DNA of 64,000 nt. Origin: Edaphobacter sp. 12200R-103 (GTDB taxonomy: Bacteria; Acidobacteriota; Terriglobia; Terriglobales; Acidobacteriaceae). Of the stretch, positions 53,132-61,750 are shown in pieces (positions within the stretch are counted from its first letter, which is position 1; the number at the start of each line of letters is the position of its first letter). The position numbers and the translations under genes are program-made. The stretch spans positions 1,488,001 through 1,552,000 of the forward strand of contig NZ_CP048114.1 of the NCBI RefSeq assembly GCF_010093025.1, given 5' to 3'. The notes under the pieces were generated by a model that had not been told where the DNA came from, did no database searches, and worked only from the letters and a program-made list of their open reading frames with translations.

Positions 53132-56100
53132 TTAGAAGGAGAATTTAGCTCCCAACTGAAGCGTTCTCGGATCATAGGTCGAGGTGACCTGTCCGAAGTT
53201 CGCGTCGTTGGATGCGGAATCAATTCCATTGAATTGTGTGTGATTGAAGGTGTTGAAGGTCTCCAACCTCAATTGGAGTCTTACAGACTCGGTGAATGCA
53301 AACGACTTGAACAGCGCCATGTTGAAGTTGAAGAGCCCGGGCAGTCGGACTGCATCCTTGCCGGCATTCCCGAATCCCTGATTCGGGCCGCCGTTCCATG
53401 GAGCAGTCGGGTCGGCAAAGGCGCTCTTATCGAACCACGCCAGTCTGGTCTTGGGATACCGGACTCTCGAGACCTGGTTCGGCCGGTTCGTTGTGCCGCC
53501 TCCAAGACCAAGCGTGTCCACACCGGTGTAGCGGAGCGGTTGCGGCGCTCCAGCCTGCGCAACGGTGATTCCCGACAGCTCCCAGCCTCCCAGAACGGCT
53601 TTCTTAAAACCGTTGCTGCTGTCACGGAAGAACGGGAGTTGGTAGATGTAATTTGCTGTGAAGATATGACGGCGATCAAACGTTCCTGAGCCGCGGTCAT
53701 ATTCCCGGTTGAACGGATTGGAAAGAGCGCCGAGATCATTGGCAACGATATCGATCTCATGCGAGTAGGTGTAGGCGAGCTGGAAGGTCACCCCATGCCG
53801 GTTCTCCATCCGCATACCCGCCTGAAGTGAGTGATAGCTGAAGTTGCTCTGGTTCTCTTGTTGATTGATGGAGCTGAATCCTGGATAGATCCGATAGAGA
53901 TTTGGATTGAGGCTGCCCGCCGCAACTCCCTGGCGTAGATCGTAGGGGTTCGATGGATTATTAGGATTCGTCAGAGGGAGAGTATTGATAGCACGATCAT
54001 TGCTCTGGCTCCAGCCCAGGGAGCCAACGTACTGTACAACGGCAATCACTGCAGGAGCGAGTTGACGTTGAACTCCCAGACTGAACTGAGCAGTCCCTGG
54101 TGGAGTGTAATCGTACTGCAGCGTAGTCATCGTGGATGGAAATGCTTGTGTGGTGGTAGCACCGGTCAGAGCGCTTTGTTGCGGGTTCGAGAAGTACACG
54201 TTGTTTGCTGAAGGCTGATAGGCGAACGGCGGGTTGAGAGCGGCGTTATAAACGTCATTCCCCTGCACACGCTCAAAGAACATACCGAAGCCGCCGCGAA
54301 CCACGGTGCTTCCTGAACCAGGAAGAGTGTAAGCAAACCCAATACGTGGTTGGAAAGTGTGGTACTGATTTTGCACATTCCCCCGTGGGAATCCATTAAC
54401 GCCTGCTTCACGCATTCCATTGAGGTAGAACGGGCGTCCCTGGAATGCCGTCAGAGAAGAAGGGTTGAGAGTTCCGTCGGGGTTCAATGGATATGGCAAG
54501 GTTCGATCGTATAGATTCGGGACGAAATTCGCGAACTGATCGTAGCGCTCGAAGGCATGCGGCATTCCGTCGAACCGTAGTCCCAGGTTGAGAGTGAGGC
54601 GAGGAACAATGCGCCAATTATCGTTCACATAGAAACTATAGTTGTTGTTTACCCAGTGTTTGCCTGCCAGGTATTCCAGCTGGGTAAAGCTGGCCGCATC
54701 GCCTAAGAGGAAGTTGATATACGAGTCTTTCGAGAATGAGCTGTTGTTGAAGACCGCCGTTCCCTGGGTATTCGCCTGCAATTGCTGGTTCTTGACAGCA
54801 TGCAGCCACGAGAAGCCGAACTTGAACTGGTGCAGGCCTTTGTTCCATGAGAGGTCGTCACGAACCTCATACCCCATGTAAGAGTTCTTCCAGGGGAAGT
54901 AGCTCGAGCTCCAGTTGGTGTTGTACGGTCCACCCAGCTGAATCTCGGGCATGCGGTTGCCGAAGTTGTTTGCTCCGGGGAAGAAGCTGGTTGCCGTCCA
55001 GCCCTGTGGCTTTGCCGATACGCCAACAGGATCGAGATGAATGGTGTTGCCGCTGAAGAGAAATGCGGTCTCATTTAGCAGGTTAGGCGACAGAGTCTGA
55101 GTCAGCTTGATCGTCGACGACCATGATGGATTCTTCATTGCCGTTCCTACCGTAGGGTAGGAGCTGTTGCCCCAGAGTGGAGGATAGTAGGTCTGATCCA
55201 CACCGTCGTGAAGGTAATGTCCCATCAACTGCAGCTTCGTGTTGATGGCGTGATCGATACGAACGACGTCCTCTCGCACATTCGTCGGCTGAGGAATCGA
55301 TGAGATGTACTGACTTGCGCCGAAGTTCGGCTTCGGGAAGGTACCCGCATTCAACTCCAGTACTGCATTCTGATCAATCAATTCCCGGGGAATGACGTTA
55401 TTGGGGAAAGGCTGTCCGGGGGTCAAACCTCTCCCGGCATAGATCGCGAGCTTTGCAGGATCACTGGTAACGGGCACAACCGGAACAGTTCCGTTGGACG
55501 GCACCTGATAGGTAAGATCCTGTCCGGGCTGAGCGAAGTTATTCGATGCGATGGTGTTTACAGTTGACGGGGCGCTTCCCTGCACCAGCTTTCTCCATTC
55601 TTCATTGACAAAGAAGAAGGTGCGATTGCGCGCATTATTGTAGATGTGCGGAATCCAGAGCGGGCCACCGATGTTGCCGCCAAAGTTATTCAAGCGAAAC
55701 TTTGGCCTGGGCTGGCCGGCAAGATTGGTGAAGTAGTGGTTGGCATCGTATGCCTCGTTCCGGTTGAACTCCCAGAGACCTCCATGGAATTTGCTGGTTC
55801 CGGAGCGAAGCACCATCAGAATCGTTCCGCCGGACCCGAGTCCGTAGTCGGGGCTGTAATTGCTGTCGAGTGTCTGAAACTGTGCGAGTGCGTCGACTGA
55901 AGGGAGTGAGCTGAAGCAGCCACCGCAGCCGCGATCATTCAGCTCGCCGCCATCCAGCAGGTAGACGTTGTGCGAGGTTCTTGTTCCGTTGAAGCTGATC
56001 CCGTTTGCCGAAGTGAGCGCGTTCACGCCCCCGAACGCAGGCAGGTTATTGGAGACGCCCATGCCGAGCGCCGCCAGGGAGACGACGTTGCGACCGTTCG

Positions 56101-56539
56101 TCGCCAACTGCGTCACCTGCTCACCGCTGATCAGGTTACTGACCTCGCTGGTCTCGGACTGCAGTTGCAGTGCGTTGGCCTCGACCGTGATGGTCTGGGT
56201 TTCGCTGCCGACCGTCAGCTCGAAGTCCTGCTTGACGGTCTGAGCTGTGTTCACGACGATGTCGGTTTTGGTGTACTTCTGAAATCCCGGGGCTGTTACG
56301 TCCAGTTTGAATCGTCCGATGCCGACGTTGGCAAAGAGGTAGATACCAGCGTTATTGGAGACCGCCTTCCTGGTCTGACCGGTTGCAGGATTCGTAAGCG
56401 TGAGATCGGCATTGGCGATGACGGCTCCAGAAGAGTCCATTACGGTTCCGGTAATGGTTGCATTCTCCTGGCCCCAGCTGGATGGCGCAAACAGCACCAT
56501 ACTTAAAACAACGAGCAAGAAACTTAGATTTCGGCGCAC
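53132..56539 (-). CDS. TonB-dependent receptor, Oar-like, with carboxypeptidase regulatory-like domain
   Basis: 1135 residues from GTG at 56539, chosen over an ATG at 56560 because GGAGGG lies 7 nt upstream of the GTG. The leader RRNLSFLLVVLSMVLFAPSS ends near WGQ. The N-terminal domain (ATITGTVMDSSGAVIANADL; IYLFANVGIGRFKLDVTAPG), plug (VTQLATNGRNVVSLAALGMG; FQTLDSNYSPDYGLGSGG) and barrel ending LQLGAKFSF are as in the other two receptors. A repeated NERG-like cysteine pair in NDRGCGGCFSSLPS is unusual. Divergent from the GH51 gene, with a perfect palindrome 86 bp upstream, so it probably imports an arabinose-containing glycan. Confidence 0.92.
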   Translation of the reverse strand: MRRNLSFLLVVLSMVLFAPSSWGQENATITGTVMDSSGAVIANADLTLTNPATGQTRKAVSNNAGIYLFANVGIGRFKLDVTAPGFQKYTKTDIVVNTAQTVKQDFELTVGSETQTITVEANALQLQSETSEVSNLISGEQVTQLATNGRNVVSLAALGMGVSNNLPAFGGVNALTSANGISFNGTRTSHNVYLLDGGELNDRGCGGCFSSLPSVDALAQFQTLDSNYSPDYGLGSGGTILMVLRSGTSKFHGGLWEFNRNEAYDANHYFTNLAGQPRPKFRLNNFGGNIGGPLWIPHIYNNARNRTFFFVNEEWRKLVQGSAPSTVNTIASNNFAQPGQDLTYQVPSNGTVPVVPVTSDPAKLAIYAGRGLTPGQPFPNNVIPRELIDQNAVLELNAGTFPKPNFGASQYISSIPQPTNVREDVVRIDHAINTKLQLMGHYLHDGVDQTYYPPLWGNSSYPTVGTAMKNPSWSSTIKLTQTLSPNLLNETAFLFSGNTIHLDPVGVSAKPQGWTATSFFPGANNFGNRMPEIQLGGPYNTNWSSSYFPWKNSYMGYEVRDDLSWNKGLHQFKFGFSWLHAVKNQQLQANTQGTAVFNNSSFSKDSYINFLLGDAASFTQLEYLAGKHWVNNNYSFYVNDNWRIVPRLTLNLGLRFDGMPHAFERYDQFANFVPNLYDRTLPYPLNPDGTLNPSSLTAFQGRPFYLNGMREAGVNGFPRGNVQNQYHTFQPRIGFAYTLPGSGSTVVRGGFGMFFERVQGNDVYNAALNPPFAYQPSANNVYFSNPQQSALTGATTTQAFPSTMTTLQYDYTPPGTAQFSLGVQRQLAPAVIAVVQYVGSLGWSQSNDRAINTLPLTNPNNPSNPYDLRQGVAAGSLNPNLYRIYPGFSSINQQENQSNFSYHSLQAGMRMENRHGVTFQLAYTYSHEIDIVANDLGALSNPFNREYDRGSGTFDRRHIFTANYIYQLPFFRDSSNGFKKAVLGGWELSGITVAQAGAPQPLRYTGVDTLGLGGGTTNRPNQVSRVRYPKTRLAWFDKSAFADPTAPWNGGPNQGFGNAGKDAVRLPGLFNFNMALFKSFAFTESVRLQLRLETFNTFNHTQFNGIDSASNDANFGQVTSTYDPRTLQLGAKFSF

Positions 56540-56624
56540 GGTGTGACCCTCCAAAAACATCCTGCAGTCTTACAGCGAGCAATCTGTCCTTCCAGTCAAT
56601 GCATGGGGAAAATGCGATTTTCTG

Positions 56625-56636
56625 GAAAACGTTTTC
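56625..56636. promoter_or_regulatory. Perfect LacI-type palindrome upstream of the TonB receptor
   Basis: GAAAACGTTTTC is a perfect 12-bp CG-centred palindrome in the 524-bp divergent region between the receptor and GH51 genes. The LacI protein at 59017-60141 is the nearest candidate to bind it. Confidence 0.6.
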
Positions 56637-57008
56637 TATTGACCTGAGATAAATCCTGCAAACAAAGTGTTTCGAGCGAATTTACCCTGTGAGCTTTATT
56701 TCACGTCTTGTAAAAATCATGCGGTCTTCGCCGCAGGGGGAGCCTGATTCCTTGAAGCGGTCGCAGCTTAAATAAACGCCCTCGGATTTGTCAAGCTAAT
56801 TTATGGGCGATATTTATACGATTTTGTTTCCAGAACAGACAGTTTTGCCCTCCTCTTCCCCGCCTCACGGCTAAGGGGCTTTGACAGGACACGGCATGCC
56901 GAAAGAAGTCGGTAAATCCCGCTCAAACCGCTGCAGAAGTCCGATCGATTGCAATGAATGGGGTTGACGCTCGCAAAAAGGAGCGACTACCGTAATGCTT
57001 CAGAAACT

Positions 57009-57024
57009 GTAATAACGTTTACTC
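57009..57024. promoter_or_regulatory. Imperfect LacI-type operator upstream of GH51
   Basis: GTAATAACGTTTACTC shares AACGTTT and flanking A/CT positions with the palindrome at 56625 and lies 40 bp upstream of the GH51 start. TTGACG at 56964-56969 may be a -35 element, with a poor -10 near TACCGT (56988). The rest of the region 56640-57000 shows nothing I can name. Confidence 0.42.
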
Positions 57025-57063
57025 AAATAAAAACCACATGTGGGAACCGGGAGGGACAGCACA

Positions 57064-59013
57064 TTGAAATTGCGTTTACCGATCGTGCGGGAGGGCGCTC
57101 GACGCTATCGACTTCATTATGCGGCAACGAGCCTTGGGCTACTGTTGCTATCCAATGCCGCATATGCGCAGTCAGGCCAGACAGCAGCCATCTCTATCAA
57201 ACTGGACAGCCCCGCTCACAAAGTAAGCCCGATGCTATACGGCCTGATGACAGAAGAGATTAACTTTTCTTACGATGGCGGCCTGTATGCGGAGATGGTT
57301 CGAAACCGAACCTTTGGTGGACGCCGGCATTCGCAGCCAGCCCACTGGTTTGTCGTTGAGCACGGAAACAGCAGCGGAAAGATGGAGATCGACGATTCCA
57401 ACGGTCCAAGCGAAGCGCTCCAGAACAGCCTGTTGATCGACGTGGCCAAGGCAGATGCACAAAACCCCTTGGGCGTTTACAACGAAGGCTACTGGGGAAT
57501 GGCGGTTCACCCGAACACAACCTACAAAGCCTCGTTTTATGCGAAGACTGACCAGGCTGATGAAGGACCGATCAACCTGTCCCTGATCAACAATGACAGC
57601 GGAAAGGTCGTCGCGTCTGCAGCCAGTGGAGCGATCTCCGGCCAGTGGAAGAGATACGAGGTCCTGCTGAAGACAGGGCAGGTAGAACCCAGTTCCAAGA
57701 ATCACCTGCAGTTGACGGTATCTCATCCGGGCAAGGTATGGATCAGTCTGGTCTCTCTCTTTCCGCCGACATACAAGGACCGCGATAACGGGAACCGGCC
57801 GGACCTGATGGAAAAGATGAAGGCCATGAATCCGAAGTTTCTTCGTCTTCCCGGTGGAAACTACCTGGAGGGAGATGAGATTCAGGATCGCTTCGACTGG
57901 AAGACGACCATTGGCCCGCTGGTAGATCGTCCGACTCATCCTAGTCCGTGGCGCTATCAGTCTTCGGATGGCATGGGTCTTCTGGAATTTCTGGAGTGGA
58001 CCGAAGACCTGGACATTGAGCCTGTGCTCGCGGTCTACGCCGGATATTCCCTAAAAGGGGCGCATGTGAATGCCGGTCCTGCTCTCACACCTTATGTTCA
58101 GGATGCACTCGACGAGATCGAATTTGCCACTGGCGGTACCGATACTCCGTGGGGAAAGAAGCGCGCCCAACTAGGCCATCCAAAACCATTTCCATTGCAC
58201 TACGTCGAGATCGGAAACGAGGACTGGTTTGACCGTTCGGGCAGCTACGAGTCGCGTTTCGCCCAATTCGATAAGGCCATCAAAGCCCGTTATCCCAATC
58301 TCAAAACCATCGCCACCATGCCGTTGAAGCGAATCAAGCCGGATGTTCAGGATGATCACTATTATCTGCGTGCAGTCGAGAGCTACGAACACGCCAGCAA
58401 GTACGACACAGCAGACAGGAATGGACCGAAGATCTTTGTAGGCGAGTGGGCCACTCGGGAAGGTTCTCCGACGCCAAATCTCAACTCAGCTCTGGGCGAT
58501 GCAGCCCTGATGACCGGCTTCGAACGTAATAGCGATCTGATTGTGATGGCTTCGTATGCTCCCATGTTCGTGAACGTCAATCCTGGAGGCATGCAGTGGG
58601 AGAGCGATCTGATTGGCTATGATGCCATGTCCAGCTATGGGTCGCCGTCGTACTACGCTCAGGTGCTGTTCGCAAAATATCTGGGAGACACGGTTCCAAC
58701 CTCGTCAGCCGATCACCTTTCACAGCGATTCTTCTACTCCGCGACTACATCAGGTGCGCAGAAGAAGCTGTATCTGAAGCTGGTGAATGGCAACTCTGTG
58801 CCTCAAACGGTTACGCTTCATCTGGAAGGCAAGAGAGTGCAGCCTACGGGGATTGTAGAGACGCTTGGAGGAAATAACCCGGCTGAGACAAACTCTATCA
58901 CTGAGCAGAAGAGGATCGTGCCGGTGAGATCGGAGCTTACAGGCATCAAGGAGACGTTCGAGCACACGGTTCCTGCATACTCGATCCAGATCCTGGAACT
59001 TTCGACTGACTGA
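57064..59013 (+). CDS. Alpha-L-arabinofuranosidase, GH51 type, exported
   Basis: 649 residues from TTG at 57064, chosen because GGGAGGGA ends about 7 nt upstream; a GTG at 57040 has no such site. A leader is visible (AATSLGLLLLSNAAYAQ). An N-terminal carbohydrate-binding-type beta-sandwich spans about residues 90-240 (YKASFYAKTDQADEGPINLS), then the GH51 barrel: KFLRLPGGNYLEGDEIQDRF, acid/base Glu386 in YVEIGNEDWFDRSG, nucleophile Glu461 in FVGEWATREG, and the family C-terminal beta domain. It releases arabinofuranose from side chains, and the sugar porter nearby could import it. Converges with the LacI gene. Confidence 0.9.
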   Translation: MKLRLPIVREGARRYRLHYAATSLGLLLLSNAAYAQSGQTAAISIKLDSPAHKVSPMLYGLMTEEINFSYDGGLYAEMVRNRTFGGRRHSQPAHWFVVEHGNSSGKMEIDDSNGPSEALQNSLLIDVAKADAQNPLGVYNEGYWGMAVHPNTTYKASFYAKTDQADEGPINLSLINNDSGKVVASAASGAISGQWKRYEVLLKTGQVEPSSKNHLQLTVSHPGKVWISLVSLFPPTYKDRDNGNRPDLMEKMKAMNPKFLRLPGGNYLEGDEIQDRFDWKTTIGPLVDRPTHPSPWRYQSSDGMGLLEFLEWTEDLDIEPVLAVYAGYSLKGAHVNAGPALTPYVQDALDEIEFATGGTDTPWGKKRAQLGHPKPFPLHYVEIGNEDWFDRSGSYESRFAQFDKAIKARYPNLKTIATMPLKRIKPDVQDDHYYLRAVESYEHASKYDTADRNGPKIFVGEWATREGSPTPNLNSALGDAALMTGFERNSDLIVMASYAPMFVNVNPGGMQWESDLIGYDAMSSYGSPSYYAQVLFAKYLGDTVPTSSADHLSQRFFYSATTSGAQKKLYLKLVNGNSVPQTVTLHLEGKRVQPTGIVETLGGNNPAETNSITEQKRIVPVRSELTGIKETFEHTVPAYSIQILELSTD

Positions 59014-59016
59014 GCT

Positions 59017-60141
59017 TTACTTCTTTGATCTCGCAGGCCTTCTTTTAGACAGGCCTGCGAGGCTACCCTTTGGGATCGAGGTGGACTGGCGAACAACGAG
59101 CCGCGTCGTTACTGCCTCATAGGCTGCCTTCCGGCTGTCCTCCTCTTTCAGACTTGCAATCAAAGTTCTGACAGCATTGGTTGCAATCTCACGCCCGGAC
59201 ATTCTGACCGTTGTAAGCGGCGGAAGCACATACCTCGCGATGCCGATATCGTCAAACCCAATCAGGGAAACATCACCCGGAATCTTCATTCCCAGCCGCG
59301 AAACAGCGTGCATCGCACCAATTGCGGTCATGTCGTTCGAACAGACGATTGCGGTTGGCGGTCCGGGAAGCTTCAGCAGGTGCTCGGCTCCTTTCGATCC
59401 GCCCTCCATCGTATAGTCCCCCACATAGACATACTCATCTGGCAGATCGAGGCCGATGGAGGTCACAGCAGATCGGAAGGCCTGTTCACGCGCCTGCGCA
59501 GAATGTAAGCCCGTCGGTCCTGCGATGAAACCTATACTTCTGTGCCCCAGCACAGCGAGATGCTGCACAGCTTCGTGGATTCCGTGGTCATAGTCGATGT
59601 GGATGGCGGAGAAGCCCTTTTTCTCAGGAGCAACATCGATAAAGACCATGGGAATCTTCTTCAGCGCAAACCGCTCCAGCAGCGGCTCTTCTATCCCGAA
59701 GGTCATCACGGCAACGCCATCCACCTTTCGTTCCAGCATGCGCTGGACGCAGGCTTCCATGCGACGCAGGTCATAGCCCGTTGAACCGATCAGAGTCTCA
59801 TATCCCGCGGCTACGGCCTCCTCTTCGAATCCCTGGATAAGCTCCGGGAAGAAGGGATTCGTAATGTCGGAGATGATGACGCCCAGCAATCGGCTGCGGC
59901 CGCTGACAAGAGCGCGCGCCTGGTTATTCGGGATGTAACCGAGCTTTGAGATCGCCTCCCAGACACGTTTGCTCAGAGCTGGATCGACATTGGCGATATT
60001 GTTGATGACGCGCGACACAGTTGCAACAGACACTTTCGCGCTGGCGGCAACAGTACGGATGTCGATGCGCCGCTCCACATGCCTGCTGGCAGATTTCGTG
60101 CTTTCCTTATTTGCGGAAGGTCCCGCTTTCCTTCTGCTCAT
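59017..60141 (-). CDS. LacI-family transcriptional regulator
   Basis: 374 residues. A basic extension (MSRRKAGPSANKESTKSASR) precedes the helix-turn-helix (IRTVAASAKVSVATVSRVIN) and hinge (IPNNQARALVSG). The effector core follows (LLGVIISDITNPFFPELIQG; VDGVAVMTFGIEEP; VIGFDD-like SLIGFDDIGIARYV; TTVRMSGREIATNAV), and a second basic tail closes it (LSKRRPARSKK). The extension before the HTH is longer than usual. AAAGGAC precedes the ATG. It lies between GH51 and the sugar porter, and the palindromes at 56625 and 57009 are its likely targets. Confidence 0.9.
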   Translation of the reverse strand: MSRRKAGPSANKESTKSASRHVERRIDIRTVAASAKVSVATVSRVINNIANVDPALSKRVWEAISKLGYIPNNQARALVSGRSRLLGVIISDITNPFFPELIQGFEEEAVAAGYETLIGSTGYDLRRMEACVQRMLERKVDGVAVMTFGIEEPLLERFALKKIPMVFIDVAPEKKGFSAIHIDYDHGIHEAVQHLAVLGHRSIGFIAGPTGLHSAQAREQAFRSAVTSIGLDLPDEYVYVGDYTMEGGSKGAEHLLKLPGPPTAIVCSNDMTAIGAMHAVSRLGMKIPGDVSLIGFDDIGIARYVLPPLTTVRMSGREIATNAVRTLIASLKEEDSRKAAYEAVTTRLVVRQSTSIPKGSLAGLSKRRPARSKK

Positions 60142-60339
60142 CTGTCCTTTCCATGCGCCCTATCGAAATGATGTACCTAAACCCAGCAGTTCAGGGCAAT
60201 AATTTCCACGTCTCGCCTCAATTATCAATAATTTTCGTCAAACGCGTCTTTGTATGCTGATTTGAGACGGACGAATTCTGTCATAAAGGACAAGCTGCAC
60301 AGAACTGTTATTTTCCCAACAGGAGACCCAGTCAACAAA

Positions 60340-61662
60340 ATGCGTGCATCCACTTGGAAGATCGGGATCACCGCCGGATTAGGCGGATTGCTGTTCGGCT
60401 TCGATACTGCCGTCATCGCTGGCACTACAGACGCAATCACACAACTGTTTCACCTCACTCCGGCCCAACTTGGCATCACGGTAACGAGCGCGCTGCTGGG
60501 CACCATTCCCGGCGCTGCCTTTGCCGGGATTCCGAGTGACCGCTTCGGACGCCGCACCTGCCTTAAGATGCTGGGACTGATCTATATCGTCTCGGCGCTG
60601 GGATGCGCGTTGGCCTGGGACTGGCCCTCTTTCCTCGTCTTCCGCACCATTGGCGGAATCGGAATCGGAGGCTGTTCGGTGGTTGCACCGATGTACATCG
60701 CCGAGGTATCGCCTGCAGAACACCGGGGCCGCATGGTGGGGATGTTCCAGATCAACGTCGTGCTGGGCATCCTGGTCGCCTACGTCTCCAATTTCATCAT
60801 CTCGATGATGCACTTCGGCGACATGGAATGGCGGTGGAAGTTCGGTGTTGCGTCGATCCCCGCGGCCTTCTTTTTCTTCATGCTGTTCAGCATTCCGGAG
60901 AGCCCACGCTGGCTTCTGGGACGCAGCCGCGAGACGGAGGCGCGGGCAAGTCTCGAACAGATTGGAAGCGAAGATCCGGAGCAGGAGTACTCCCGTATCG
61001 CACTCGCTCTCAGGAACGAGGCTCAGACGACCCGAGGCCGCCTGTTTGCCAGGAATCTGCGCAAGCCCATATTCCTGGCCGTCAGCATTGCAGCGCTCAA
61101 CCAGCTTTCAGGTATCAACGCCATTCTGTACTACCTGAACGATATCTTCGCCGCAGCTGGCTTCAGCAAACTGTCAGGAAATATTCAGGCAGTTGTCGTG
61201 GGGGTCACCAACCTGCTATTCACAGTGTTGGCAATGAACTACATCGATCGCTTCGGGCGGCGTTTTCTGCTGCTCATAGGTTCCGTCGGAACGGCGCTTG
61301 CGCTTGCGGCGACTGGGTTTATCTTCCAGACAGCACAGCACCGTGACCGGCTTCTCTGGATGCTGATCCTCTTCATAGCGTCGTTCGCTTTCTCGCAGGG
61401 CGCCGTGGTCTGGGTTTATATCAGCGAAATCTTTCCCAATAACGTCCGCGCTGCTGGCCAGAGCCTGGGAAGCATGACGCACTGGGTACTGAATGCCGCG
61501 ATCTCACTTGCCTTTCCACTGGTCGCGGTACATTCGCACGCTGTTCCCTTCTACTTCTTTGCAGTCATGATGGTTCTGCAGTTCTTCCTGGTGCTGATTG
61601 TCTTTCCGGAGACGCGCGGCCGGAATCTCGAATCCATCGAAAGTGACTACTTTCATGTGTAA
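60340..61662 (+). CDS. MFS sugar porter
   Basis: 440 residues from the ATG at 60340, preceded by AGGAG (spacing 14, rather long); an ATG at 60250 gives 30 residues of polar extension. The sugar porter family (PF00083) is clear: GLGGLLFGFDTAVIAGT in helix 1, GIPSDRFGRRTCLKM, AEVSPAEHRGRMVGMFQINV, SIPESPRWLLGRSRE, QLSGINAILYYLNDIF, NYIDRFGRRFLLLIGS, ISEIFPNNVRAAGQS and FPETRGRNLESIE. It imports a monosaccharide with protons. Position beside GH51, GH20 and a LacI regulator points to arabinose or an amino sugar. Confidence 0.92.
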   Translation: MRASTWKIGITAGLGGLLFGFDTAVIAGTTDAITQLFHLTPAQLGITVTSALLGTIPGAAFAGIPSDRFGRRTCLKMLGLIYIVSALGCALAWDWPSFLVFRTIGGIGIGGCSVVAPMYIAEVSPAEHRGRMVGMFQINVVLGILVAYVSNFIISMMHFGDMEWRWKFGVASIPAAFFFFMLFSIPESPRWLLGRSRETEARASLEQIGSEDPEQEYSRIALALRNEAQTTRGRLFARNLRKPIFLAVSIAALNQLSGINAILYYLNDIFAAAGFSKLSGNIQAVVVGVTNLLFTVLAMNYIDRFGRRFLLLIGSVGTALALAATGFIFQTAQHRDRLLWMLILFIASFAFSQGAVVWVYISEIFPNNVRAAGQSLGSMTHWVLNAAISLAFPLVAVHSHAVPFYFFAVMMVLQFFLVLIVFPETRGRNLESIESDYFHV

Positions 61663-61750
61663 CGCCCTTAGTAATCCATAGAGGATGGAAGGCTTTCGAC
61701 CAGAGATCAGTCGAATCGGGTCATTTGCTACTGTTCGCTGTAAATCTGGG

